A DNA stretch of 64,000 nt from Cyclospora cayetanensis (taxonomy: Eukaryota; Apicomplexa; Conoidasida; Eucoccidiorida; Eimeriidae). The stretch lies in assembly GCF_002999335.1 (NCBI RefSeq), contig NW_020312036.1, forward strand, positions 372,001 to 436,000. The letters run 5' to 3'. Below the pieces are notes generated by a model, which made no database searches, was not told the DNA's origin, and was given only the letters and a program-made list of their open reading frames with translations. The position numbers and the translations under genes are program-made. Positions 47,713-58,156 of this stretch are shown piece after piece; the stretch's first letter is position 1; each line of letters starts with the position of its first letter.

Positions 47713-48721
47713 GGCCCTCCTGAAATCAGAGGGGAGTACGCAGTGTGTCGATGATGTACATTGCTATGGCATCGGAGAACCATGCAATCTGAAGCAGCAG
47801 CTGCCTGCTAAGGCTCCTCTTCCTGGAGGAGCTGTGCTACTGTTGTTGCTGTTGAAATGCGCTGGTCTTGCTGCTGCCGCGATATCTGTCGATACTCGCT
47901 GTCGGAGGCGGAAAAGGGGCCAAGGCTGGCAAGGCATGCCTGGCGCTTTGATGCTCGTGTAAGTGTTGCCGTTGGTCCTGAAAAAGAGCTTCGAGGGTTG
48001 AGCGGCACCTGGGAGGGACCTTCTATTTTGAGAACGAATCTTCTTTACACTCCCCACGCTGTAATACCCCGTGCCGTTGACGAAGGCCAGACGTAAGTAC
48101 AAGCCAGGTCACCCCGATCGGCTTTCCTTTTCGGCGGGATAGGGCAGTATATCGATGCTGAACTGCTGCACAATCGTTCTTCTCCCAGTTCCCTCTACAC
48201 TCTCTAAATTACTTTCAATGTCTAAAAGAACTCCACGCAGTCCTAGAGGCCTTGTCACTCAGCACAAGGCGCTGGGCTGACGAGGCCATGCATGCAGTAG
48301 CCACAGCAGTAGCCGCCACACGGAGGCCGAACGCTGCCACGTTAAAGCTGCACTTTTTATACGAAATTCACGGCTTTTGAGTTATTACTGCAGATCGGCT
48401 GGTGCAGTTTTTCTCCTGCTGCTGCTTGGCCACACCGCCAACAGCGGCAGCGGCAGCAGCAGCAGCAACACCACCGTCACCATCAACAACAGCGGAACGC
48501 TATTGACAGCAGAAAGGAGAGGGAGAGGCAGCACGAAGAGCAGCAAGCAAGCAAGAGCAGCAAGCAGGCAAGCCAGCAAGCAAGAGCTCTCCTCAGCCTC
48601 ATGCAAACACGGGAGTTCTAACGCCCCCCCCCCAGTGGGCATTGGAGCGGCCCCTAGCAGGAAGCGGCAAACTTCGGCACTCTGCAGCATTTCGTCTGCT
48701 TCCACCACTACAGCACAGAGA
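47713..48721. promoter_or_regulatory. Shared upstream region of divergent PARN-like and GCFC-like genes
   Basis: About 1 kb between divergent start codons. The GCFC reading frame is open upstream to 48377 but lacks an ATG before 48722, and its low-complexity content suggests untranslated sequence. A possible upstream minus-strand exon of the nuclease at about 47.8-48.0 kb cannot be excluded. Confidence 0.35.
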
Positions 48722-51700
48722 ATGGCGCTCTTTGCGCGCCGTGGCATTGTGAAACAAGCACGGAAGGCCAAGACGGAGAGCAGTGACGATGAGCAGGAAA
48801 CTGCGCGCGAAGAGAACGAGCAGACTGTGCAGCTGCAGCAGCAATCGCGCGCAGCAGCCTTGAGAGCCGCAGCTGCGGCTGCTGCTGTTTTGCCTTCGCC
48901 ACACTCAGCAGCAGCAACGGTGCAAACAGCAGACTCAATAAGGCGAAGCGCTGCCATAACTGCGGCAAAGTCTCATGCAGCAGCGGCTGCAGTAGCTGCC
49001 GCACTTCCTGCCGAACTGCAGCTGGTAGATGCCTCCTTTCAAGACGCCCTCAGGGAGTTGGACAACGAGGGTGATCCTCGGCAGCATTTTCTGCAGCAGC
49101 AACAACAGCAGCTCGACTCGCAGCAGCACCGCTGGCAGCAGCAGCAGCAGCAGCATTACCAGCCGAAGAAAAAGCTCCTGGCTGCTGGTGCATGTGCTGT
49201 CGGCAGCAGCCGAGTTTTCGTACAGCAACAACAGCAGCAGCAGCTGCTGCTTCAGCAGCAGCAGGCAGCAGCAGCGGCAACAAGGGCACAGCGTCTTAGC
49301 TTCGGCTTTATTGATGAGGATACGTCACACTCGGTGAGCTGAATCCTATCATTTTAAATGTAGCTGGCAAAGAGACGAGACAAGAGCGCACAGGTCAGCT
49401 CTTGTCTCGTCTCTCCTCTGTTCAGCAACCTCGTAGTCTTCCCTTCCCTCCCTGGCCTCCCCTCCCCCCTTGCTACTCCTCCCGCTAAGAGTATTCAAGC
49501 GCGTGTGTTTCGTGTGTTTTTGCAGCAGCAGCAGCAGCAACGAGGGGCTGCAGCGGCTGTGCGGGAGTCTTTGGAAGAGCAGTTGCCGAGCAGCAAGCCT
49601 GCAAAACACAGCAGCAGCAGCAGCCACAAAGGACGAAGCAAGGAAGGCAGCAAGGACAGCAACAGCAGCCGCCGTAGTGGCAGTAGAGATGGTAGAGATA
49701 GCAGGGATGGCAGCAGCAGCAGTAGTAGCAGCAGCAGTAGTAGTAGTAGTAGCAACAACAAAGCCGCAAGCGACAAATCACTACTCGTTGTTAACCCGCT
49801 AGGAAGCGTTGGAATCGTCCTCAAAGCCACGCATGCAAGCGGCAGCAGCAAGCTCGGTAGCAGCAGTTGCAAAGAGAGCAGCAGGCGTCACGAGTTCGTG
49901 TAAGACAGCCTGCATGCATCAACCAACCCCTCCCCCCATAAATCACGTTCTGCACTTGAGCAACTGATCGGGCAGCTGCTGCTGCTGGAGGGCGCTGTGG
50001 CTGAACGTTTTGTTTTGCGAGCTTTATGTTGGTATTTTTGCAGCTCCCGGAACGCAGCTGACGGTCAGCGCATGAGCAGCAGCAGTAATAGCAGCAGCAG
50101 CAATAGCAGCAGCAGCAATAGCAGCAGCAGCAGTAGCAGCAGCAGCAATAGCCGCCGTTCAACGCTAAAAGGGGCAGATTCTGCAGTTACTACTGGAAAG
50201 ATTGGGGCAGCAAGAGAAGTGCCTCTACGGGCAGGGGAAGGGAGCGCTTTGAGTGTTGGTTCGAGAATCTTTTCCATGGTTGAGCTTGAGGAGAAGACAT
50301 CTGCGGCTGCTGTTGTTGCTGCTGCTGCTGGTGAGGCGGCAGACGATGGGGGGGAGCTGCCGTTTGCTGCCCTCGCGCAAGTTGCGCGGCGATCACGTCA
50401 GCAAGCTCGTGTTGCAGATTTTACCAACAACAGCAGCACTGGAGGGAAGTCCGCAGCGGCAGCGGGTGTCTCTTGTTTTGGGGAGTACACTGAAGACGAC
50501 GAGCATACGGCGAAGGGAGGCAGCAGCAGCAGTAATAGCAGCAGCTCGAGCAGCAGCAGCAGTTGGCTGGCTAGGGAGGCCATGCTGCAGCTGAGGGGGG
50601 TTCCCCTTCTGCAGCAGCTCTCCGCGGATGCGGAAGAGCAGTCGGCTCTCGAGGCGTGGGAGAGGGAGCAGATCATGAAAGGTGTGTATGTTGTGCGACA
50701 ATTACTAATGAAGCTCTTCTCGCTGCCGCAGACCAAGTAGTCTTCGCATGCAGCGACAGTGGCAGTGGCTAACGCTCTACGCATCTGCTGCTGAGATGTT
50801 GCTTTGTACAGGGGCTGGGAGGAAGCAGCTGCTTCTGCAGCAACAAAAACTTGAGCGACGGCAGCGCCAGCAGATGGAGTTAGAGCAGCAGCAGCAGCAG
50901 CAGCAGCTCGTCCTCAATTCGTTCAGCAGCATTGTGGGGCAGCAGCACGTTGCAGCAGCAGCAGCTGCCCCTGGTGAGGATGAATGCAGCAGCAGCAGCA
51001 GTAGCAGCAACCTGATTCGCGCTGCAGCGGAGCCAGAGCGTTCCGCAGCAGCAACTGCAGCAGCAACGACACACACTGCAGCAACCTGTTTCGCACAGCT
51101 TTGGACCGGAGAGAAGGTGACAGGCAGCAGCAGCACCAACAGCACTGCAGAGCAGCAAGCAGCCGCTGCAGTCAAGTGGATTGAGGAGCAGGCAGAGCTC
51201 CAGGCAGATGAACAAGAGCAGAAGCAGCAGCAACAACAACAACAAGTGCATTACAAAAAGGCAACGGCAACAAAATTAGCTGCTCTCGAAGTCAAACAGC
51301 TGAGTAAGCAGCAATCCATCTCCAGGGTTTCCTTGAAGTGGCCTTACGCTTGGCTTGCATGCACACTCCTCTTTGTATGTGCGTGTTTTCTCCTATGCGA
51401 AGGAATGATGAGTTGCCTGTTTGGAGTTTTGCTGCATCTGTGCACAGAAACGGAACGGCGTCTTCAGCGTCTGCAGGAGTTTTTGATGTTTGTAGAGGAT
51501 CTCAGCGGCTGTATTCGTAAGCACTAGCTTTGCGCGCGTGCGAGCTGCTTGATTGCCCTTCGAACTCAAGGCTAAGGGGAGACTGTTTATTGCCATGGTG
51601 GAGCTGTGCTCTACGGGTGTGTATGTCTGTGTATGTATATGTGTGTATTTGTGTGTGTGTATGTATCTGTGTGTATTTGTGTGTGTATATATGTGTGTGT

Positions 51701-53822
51701 ATGTCTGTGTATGTATGTGTGTCTGTCTCTGTGTGTCTGAATGTATGTCTGTCTGTGTGTGTGTGTGTGTTTGTGTATGTGTATGTATGTGTACGTGTGT
51801 ATGTGTGTATGTGTTTGTGTATATGTCTGTGTATGTCTATGTGTGTATGTCTGTATATGTATGTGTATGTGTGTATGTGTTTGTGTGCGTGTGTATGTCT
51901 GTGTATGTGTATATGTATGTATGTGTGTATATGTATGTATGTGTGTATATGTATGTATGTGTGTATATGTATGCGTATGTATGTGTGTGTGTTTGTTTGT
52001 GTGTGTTTGTTTGTGTGCAGATGAGAAGAAACCCGCCGTAAAGATGGCTGTGGAGGCTTTGCAGGAGCTCGAGGCTGCTGACGCTGATAGGACGTAAGGT
52101 TGTCTTTATGCTCCTTGTTCTCTGTGTTCAGCCTCCCTTTTTTCTGGCAGTTTATGTACCTTGGCGAGGCCTCACGCCCGACGTGTTGAGTCTTCCGATG
52201 CATGCGTCTGCTGCCGACACTACGCTGCCTTCCCAAGCATGAGGAAGGTTCTTGTTTTGAGACTCCGCTTGGAGGGGTTGGGGGATTTTGTGCAGAACGC
52301 AACGCCGCTTAGCCGACATAGGGCCTCTCCTGCCGGAGCGCATCGATGAATTTGGCCGCAGTCTCAGTCTTCAAAAGAAGAGAAGGAGGTAAATGAGTGA
52401 ACCCAAGCCGCCGCTTCGATTGCCCCCTATTCAGAACTGTCCGCAGGGAGCTCCGCGCACTGTTGCGTGCTTCCTGACTTCTCGTTCCCCCTCCCTCCCC
52501 CCCTTCTGCCGAAAAGACACGAGACGATTTAGGGAGCAGGGAAGGGGGGAACTCCGCGATGGATGTATGCGGCGTGAAAAAGCAGCATCGACGTGCTTTG
52601 CACTCCCGCGCAGCCGCAGGAATGTGGAGGAAGAAGGGCTGCGCTGCAAGGAGTTTGTCCGATGGATGGACGTACATGTCTGGCAAGCATGCGCGCAGGT
52701 ATGGAGCGAGGCTGAAGCAGCAGCAACAGCAGCAGCAGCCTCTGGGGAAGGTGCTGAAGCAGCTGCGGGGAGCTCCCCACCCGGCTTCCCCAAAGGCAAT
52801 AGAAGCGCTAACGGCAGCTCGAACGGCCGCAATGACAGCAGCAGCCTCGTCCGCAATGACAGCCTCGGGAGAAGGTAGTGCTGTGGACGGGGGGGAAGTG
52901 GATGGTGCAGCTCTGGGATGCTGCGAATGCTGGGGTGAAGTCTTCGACAGTGCAGTTTTCACGAGCGATGAGGAGGGCCCTCCCGGCAGCACCAGCACTT
53001 CCAGCAGCACACGCAGGCACAAAACGCAGCGGCAGTTTTTGCATGCGGCAGCTGAAATCTTTGAGGATGTGCGTCCAGAGTACAAGGAGGTGCGTTCTTA
53101 TGGCCTCTTTGCCATCCCTGTCTCTGTTCATAGCTTTGCTCTCCTTTTAGCGTGCATCGCTCTGCAGCTCGCTTCTTCCCTGTCGGGAGTCTCGTCCTCG
53201 CCCTCTTTTCGCCAATCGCTCTGGCCCCCTTTATTTTCTCCCTCCTTATATACAAAGGCCTTCCGAATTCGACTCCTATGCCCCGCCACAACTGTGCGTT
53301 GCTGCTCTTGCTGCTGCAGGCGCGCCGTATCGTGGAGGAGTTCGCTGCAGTCTGCCGCAGCTGCCAGGATGACATGGCTGCGCTTCATCAGCAGCTCCCA
53401 CTGGTGCAGCAGCTCAAGCAGAGCGTGGAGACGGTTTCCGCGTGGGAGCTGCTCTGGTGGTTCCCCATGGAGACAACCTTCGCCTCCAGCACACCCGCTG
53501 CTGCTGCAGCGGCCGTCGAGTGGCTTAAGCAGCGGCAACAGCGGGAGCAGGACGCTGCGACTGAGCCCTCTGAGCAAGAAGAAGGCGTCAAGAACGCAGG
53601 GGGTGGGAACTCAGAAAAGTCAAGCAACGCTGGCAGGGGTGCTGCTGCAGACGAGAAGCAAGCAGCTGCTGCTGCTGCTGCCTCAGGCGCAATGGACAGC
53701 GGAAGCGGGCTGTTACGGAGTTGCTCCATCGTCAGCGGGAGAATCATCAGGGACGGCCCTGACGTCGCTGACTTTGATTTCATCAAGGATATCTTTGCCT
53801 TCTGCCAGGAGATGGAAGCCTT

Positions 53823-53853
<31 letters not shown>

Positions 53854-55055
53854 GAGGTGGCTGCTGCTTTCTCGGATCTGCTGCTGCACGTTGTCAAGGA
53901 CGTCGTGTTCCCTCGAGCGCTGCATGCCCTCCAGCAGATGGATTGCTGCAGCTTTGCTGCTGCTGCTGCTGCGGCTGCGCTCCTGCAAGAAATGCTGCTT
54001 TTCCGGGGGCCCCCAACAGAGGCAGCAGTCACAAAGATGTTGCAACTCTTTGTTTCTTCACTCATTAGCACCATAGAAAGCCAGTTGCCTGTGCATTGCG
54101 TGAAGCGCGCGGTGCAGCTGCTGCACCAGCAGCAGCAACAGCAGACCGGAGGCCCTGAAGCAGAGCAGCAACGGCAGCAGCGGCTTGCTGCTGCAGCTGC
54201 CACTGAGGTGTATGTGCACCGTACACTGAAGGCAGTTGGGGTCGCTGCGTTCTTCGAAGGCATCCTCAGTGAGAAGCTCATGCTGCATATCGTCATGCAT
54301 GTAAGTCCTAAGCCGAAAGTGCTTGCCTCCAGCCCCCAAGATTTACGGCTAATAACCACACCCCCACCTGCATATTTAGCTCATGTTTGCTGTTTGAATG
54401 CCGTACAGAGCTTCACTTTCCTCGCGTAGCCTCTTCGCGGCAGCAGTCAGCTGAGGATGAATTTAATTCGTTGGCGTTTCTCCTGCTTCTGTCTGCCTCT
54501 GCTGCTGCTGCGCCTGCTGTCTCGCTTTTGCTATTGCTACAGCACCTCTTCGAGTTGCGGCTGCAGCCGCTCCTGCCACTGCTGCCGCAGCGAAAGGGTC
54601 TGCTGGCAATTCACGGGTTTGTACGACTGCTGCCAGTCAAGTGGCTGCTGTTGCTGCAGCAGCAGCAAGAGCAGCAGCAGCAGCAGGGACTGTCTTTGCT
54701 CGCTAGCAGCTGCATTACCCTAGGGGCAGACCTCACGGACGAAACGGACAGGGCAGAGCTGCTGCTTCTGCTGCAGCGCATTAGTCCCCAAGCGGTGAGT
54801 CGCTGTTGTCGCTGCCACTGCTGCTTTGAGTCTTGCTGCTCGCGGTGCTCATACGCATATCGCGTCTCTCAGGCTCGTTACAGCGCATACTTTTGGTGGT
54901 CTTGTGTGCACTGTTTCCGTTGGTGCTGGTACTTCTGCCTCTTTCCCTGCTTTGTTTCGTGTTGCTTTCTATCGGGGTTTCGCTCTATGCTGCTTTTATT
55001 CACGCAGGACGCCCGTAAGATCGAAGAGCTCTTGCGGAAGCGCCCCGCCAGCTAG
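48722..55055 (+). CDS. GCFC/PAXBP1-like protein (GC-rich sequence DNA-binding factor family)
   Basis: GCFC proteins associate with the NTR1/TFIP11 spliceosome-disassembly machinery. Supported exons: 48722..49333, 49526..49856, 50058..50681, 50812..51303, 51448..51516, 52021..52093, 52296..52388, an unresolved set within 52533..53089, then 53320..54300, 54444..54794 and 55008..55055. Landmarks in order: basic N terminus MALFARRGIVKQARKAKTES followed by an acidic stretch; LSFGFIDEDTS at the end of exon 1; SALEAWEREQIMKG (the family's WEEEQIRKG) closing exon 3; ERRLQRLQEFLMFVEDLSG; RRLADIGPLLPERIDEFGRS; a TSDEEG motif (family STDEE); FLHAAAEIFEDVRPEYKEAR; AWELLWWFPMET; and an all-helical C-terminal domain ending IEELLRKRPAS. 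Many Ser, Gln and Ala runs come from CAG repeats read in different frames. The two joints around 49.9-50.06 and 52.7-52.9 kb are uncertain; the ATG at 48722 was chosen because it starts the conserved basic motif. Confidence 0.8.
49371..49414. repeat. Perfect 17-bp inverted repeat with 10-base loop
   Basis: AGAGACGAGACAAGAGC (49371..49387) pairs exactly with GCTCTTGTCTCGTCTCT (49398..49414) across a 10-base loop. It lies in the first intron of the GCFC-like gene, 38 bases after the donor, so the transcript could fold into a stable hairpin. Confidence 0.95.
49690..49770 (+). repeat. AGC/AGT tract coding poly-Ser in the GCFC-like gene
   Basis: A run of AGC and AGT codons codes about 14 consecutive serines; a similar, longer tract lies at 50072..50155 with interspersed AAT (Asn). 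The same trinucleotide is read as Gln (CAG) in exon 2's start and as Ala (GCA) elsewhere in the gene, so the amino acid depends on frame, not on the repeat itself. Confidence 0.85.
51610..52018 (+). repeat. 400-bp GT-rich microsatellite forming most of an intron
   Basis: Alternating TG, TGTA and TGTT units run almost without a break from 51610 to the CAG acceptor at 52018..52020. The intron (51517..52020) lies between two well-supported exons of the GCFC-like gene; the acceptor has GT repeats where a pyrimidine tract normally lies. Confidence 0.95.
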
Positions 55056-57178
55056 CTAACTCCTCGAAGGATAGCTAGCGGGGCATGTGTAAATAGCTCT
55101 CAGTGGCATAGTTGGCGAGCTGGGCGAGATACGAAAGGCGACTTGGCGCCTTCTTTTGAGTCATCTATTCCTGTAGAAGCGGCTAGCTTGCTAGCTAGCT
55201 GGTCCGGTGGCTAGCTGCGTCACCACGCCATACTCCTTCGCGGGTGTGTATATTTGGGTCCCCGATGAGAATGGCCATACGAGGAGCAAACGACTAGTTG
55301 GGGAACAACATAAGGCGTAGCCTTCTCTCCTTTGACGCAGGCAGAGGGACTCCGGTTAACCAAGCATTTGGGATGTACGTACAGCGCACCGCCGAAGTGT
55401 AGAGTCCCTTAGGAGATCAAGTACAAAGAGGCAATAGAAGGACAGGGATAGGCTCAGCATTCACTGTTTGCAATAAAGGGAGAGATAAACATGCAAGACA
55501 CCTGGTGCCACGCAATAACAATGAGCGGAAGCAGGCAGCCGCCAGTGCGGAAAGGCAGAAATGAGCCGCAGCCAGGGATCCATAGGCAGCAGACACCTTG
55601 GGATGGCGAATGGTAGAACAGAGCTCTCACTGCTGTGTTGACTGCTTTTTGATATCTATCTGTTAACACTAACGATACCCAGCCTGCTACCGTAGGCTTG
55701 CTGGTTAAACTGCCCTCTGGAGGGCGAAGCTGCACTGGGGCACATTTGATACCGCAGTGGCTATAGGTGAACAAGAGTATGCCGAGGCTGGACTACGTAA
55801 TTTGGCTGCTTAAGACATCTATTTGGCTATCATTTCCGTTAGCACAAGCAGGCAAGAATGATGTTCATTTGCCTATGGGCTATAGAGTGCTCTGTGCAAC
55901 TAGGTGTGAATACGGTGTTGTGACAGTTTAAAACGAGCAAAGCCGTGGGCAGCGTAGCCTTTGGCCTGCCCTCACTTTGGTCTTACGTTGGACCCCTGAG
56001 TGTCCAGGGCCCGGTGAATGGGGAGGAAGCAAGCTCATAATTGTAAAAGGTGCTCAATTTCGATGAAGTTCGTATTGAGTCTGGAGATCCGTGTACTATC
56101 ACTTCGGTAACCTTAGGTGTAGCGTTACGTTGGCCAGTGCAACTAGTCAGTCTGTAAGCCTACCTTATAGTTTCCCCTGGGGAAACAGCTGTTGCATATA
56201 TTTCGTAATACGAGCCTTACAGAAAGTCATCAGGTGTTTCTCAAAAAAAGGTTTTTCTTCGCTTGCCAGTGGCCCTCCTCAAGGTTTCCACAACAGGGGA
56301 GCAGGCCGTCTAGGGTGCGCGTGCCTTCAGTTGTGAAGATTTCCCAGCATTCAGAGCTAGTGGCTCTGACAGCGTCTGGCGCGACTGCACGCCGCCTCAC
56401 CACTTTCCGTTTCGACGTAGCAGCACTCTTGAGCAATGTGGTACACGACCTGGTAAACCAATAAGTCGATTTCGGACTCATTCTGGGTCCAGTGTGACTA
56501 GCTTAGTGGTAAGTGTCGGGCTGAAGGCTACCCTAGCATGATGCAGGCAGTACACTTGGAAGCACACATGCGCCTTCAAAGACTTCTACTGCAGCCCCAG
56601 GCAAACCGGTCTTCTCGACAGCACGACACACCGCTGCTCAATCGCTATAACTTGTCTAACAGGCGCGTGTTTTTCGGGCTATAGGAGCTGCTGCAGCGGT
56701 ACCGCTAACACCAACAGGGGCCTCAAGACACGGCACGACGAGGCGGTCAGCCGCCTGTACGGATGGTCTATGCCTGCAGCACAAAGTACGTTTTCACTAA
56801 AATTAGAGCAAAAAGTATACATCAGAGAAGCTGGCCTCTTGTTGCTGCTGCCGATGACGCTACTACCACCTCCAGGCCCTCCTCCGCTTCCACAAAGCCC
56901 CAGCCTGTGAACACCTTCAGCCGCCCCCTGGAGTAGCCCACTAGCAGCAGTTACCCTCAAAAGAAACAATTGTCATGCTTTGAAACACAATTGCTGCGAG
57001 CGCAGGCAACAGCGGCCGCGGCGGCCGCACTTGAAGCTGTTGCTGCTGCGGCCGTACAGCGTAATAACGCCGCCACTACATACACCAGCAGTGTCTAGAC
57101 ACCAGCGCTCTTGAAACACCGGCACAAGCCACCCACAGCAAGAACCTTAGGAACCGCATTAGCAGCTGCAGGAGACTC
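55056..57178. other. Intergenic; no supported gene
   Basis: 55060-55220 contains many GCTAGC/CTAGCT words. Opposite-strand frames at 56192..56464 (plus) and 56230..56481 (minus) both look superficially protein-like, but neither has splice or domain support. 57000-57060 is a GCGGCCGC-rich patch close to the EMC10-like start. Confidence 0.4.
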
Positions 57179-58156
57179 ATGGTGTGGCGTGTGGGACCGC
57201 AGCGACGGCTGCGGCTGCTGCTGCTGCCGCTGCTCCTCGGGCTGTCGTTTTTCCTGCAACTCGCTCATGTGCGTGGGAAGGCACCCTCTTCGAGACCCCT
57301 GAGAGTCTCCTTTCGCATTCTCGATCCTTGGAATCCCGGAAGGGGTAGCGGGAGCAGCAGCGCGAGCGAGTGGACAGCCTTCGGCACGATTACACTCAGA
57401 ACGACCAAAACAGGAGAACCTGCAGCCGAGTGGGCCTCTTTCGATGACGAGCCCTTTTCGGCGGCCTTGCTTGAGGCGCAGCAGCATCAGCAACATCGTC
57501 TGGAGCAGGAAGAAGTCTTTCCCGCTCTTTCACTGAAGGTTGAGTCTGAGCAGGGGCGACCGCCTGTACTCAGCACCATGCCCTTGTCTCTACTGCTGCA
57601 GCAGCAGCAGCACCAACAAGAGCAGCAGCCGCACGAACCGCATGCAGAGGTGTCACCATGTGCAGACAGCGCTTCTTCCCCTTTTTCCCTTCAGATCCAT
57701 TTGGGGAGTTTGCTGCTGCACCCCATTGGAGTGACTCTGCTGCATGCTGCCGCCGCAACCGAGATAGTGAAGCGACAACAGCAGAAATCGCAGGAGTCTA
57801 CGCGCTATTACGTCTCCTGTCATGCCTCCAAGCCCGCTTTGCTGCTAGCGACTCCCCCGAAGGACCCCCAAGCTGCAGTTCTTCTTCCCGCCGCTGCGAC
57901 ACCGCAACAAGCTCCCGCCTCGCCGCATGGGCCGCAGCAGCATGAGCAGAATCAGCAGCAGGAGCAGCAGCAACAACAACCGTCCCTGCTGCAGCGGTAC
58001 TGGTGGGTGCTCCCCGTCATTGTACTGCTGCAGTTCGTAACTGGGGGCTTCTCCGTTGAGGAAGAAAGGCCTAGACCGGCTGCTGCCGCTGCTCCGCATG
58101 CAGGTGGCAGCACTGGTGTCAGCAGGCATCAGGGTGCTCATCGCCGACGTGGCTGA
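57179..58156 (+). CDS. EMC10-like ER membrane protein, single exon
   Basis: EMC10 is the lumenal, single-pass subunit of the ER membrane protein complex, which inserts transmembrane helices. This uninterrupted frame codes 325 residues from the ATG at 57179. Residues 1-32 form a signal peptide (LRLLLLPLLLGLSFFLQLAH). A beta-rich lumenal region follows (LRVSFRILDPWNP, FGTITLR, LSLKVESEQGRP, FSLQIHLGSLLLHPIGVTLL), then Gln-rich spacers. Near residues 280-300 comes the diagnostic SLLQRYWWVLPVIVLLQFVT, matching the EMC10 pattern of an aromatic YW followed by a Pro-containing membrane helix. The tail is short, Ala/Arg-rich. It is longer than the usual 220-260 residues because of Gln runs. The call rests on architecture and the C-terminal motif, so another single-pass lumenal protein remains possible. 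Confidence 0.65.
   Translation: MVWRVGPQRRLRLLLLPLLLGLSFFLQLAHVRGKAPSSRPLRVSFRILDPWNPGRGSGSSSASEWTAFGTITLRTTKTGEPAAEWASFDDEPFSAALLEAQQHQQHRLEQEEVFPALSLKVESEQGRPPVLSTMPLSLLLQQQQHQQEQQPHEPHAEVSPCADSASSPFSLQIHLGSLLLHPIGVTLLHAAAATEIVKRQQQKSQESTRYYVSCHASKPALLLATPPKDPQAAVLLPAAATPQQAPASPHGPQQHEQNQQQEQQQQQPSLLQRYWWVLPVIVLLQFVTGGFSVEEERPRPAAAAAPHAGGSTGVSRHQGAHRRRG

Noticed and set aside
49485..49872. Minus-strand Cys/Tyr-rich and Leu-rich frames
   Set aside because: Complement of the AGC/AGT poly-Ser repeats in the GCFC-like gene.
51530..52097. Long Cys/Val-rich plus frames and Thr/His-rich minus frame over 51.5-52.3 kb
   Set aside because: They are translations of the GT microsatellite; flanking exons show it is intronic.
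56192..56481. Two opposite frames near 56.3 kb with protein-like composition
   Set aside because: Neither can be joined to another exon or linked to a family; with both strands looking plausible, neither is credible.
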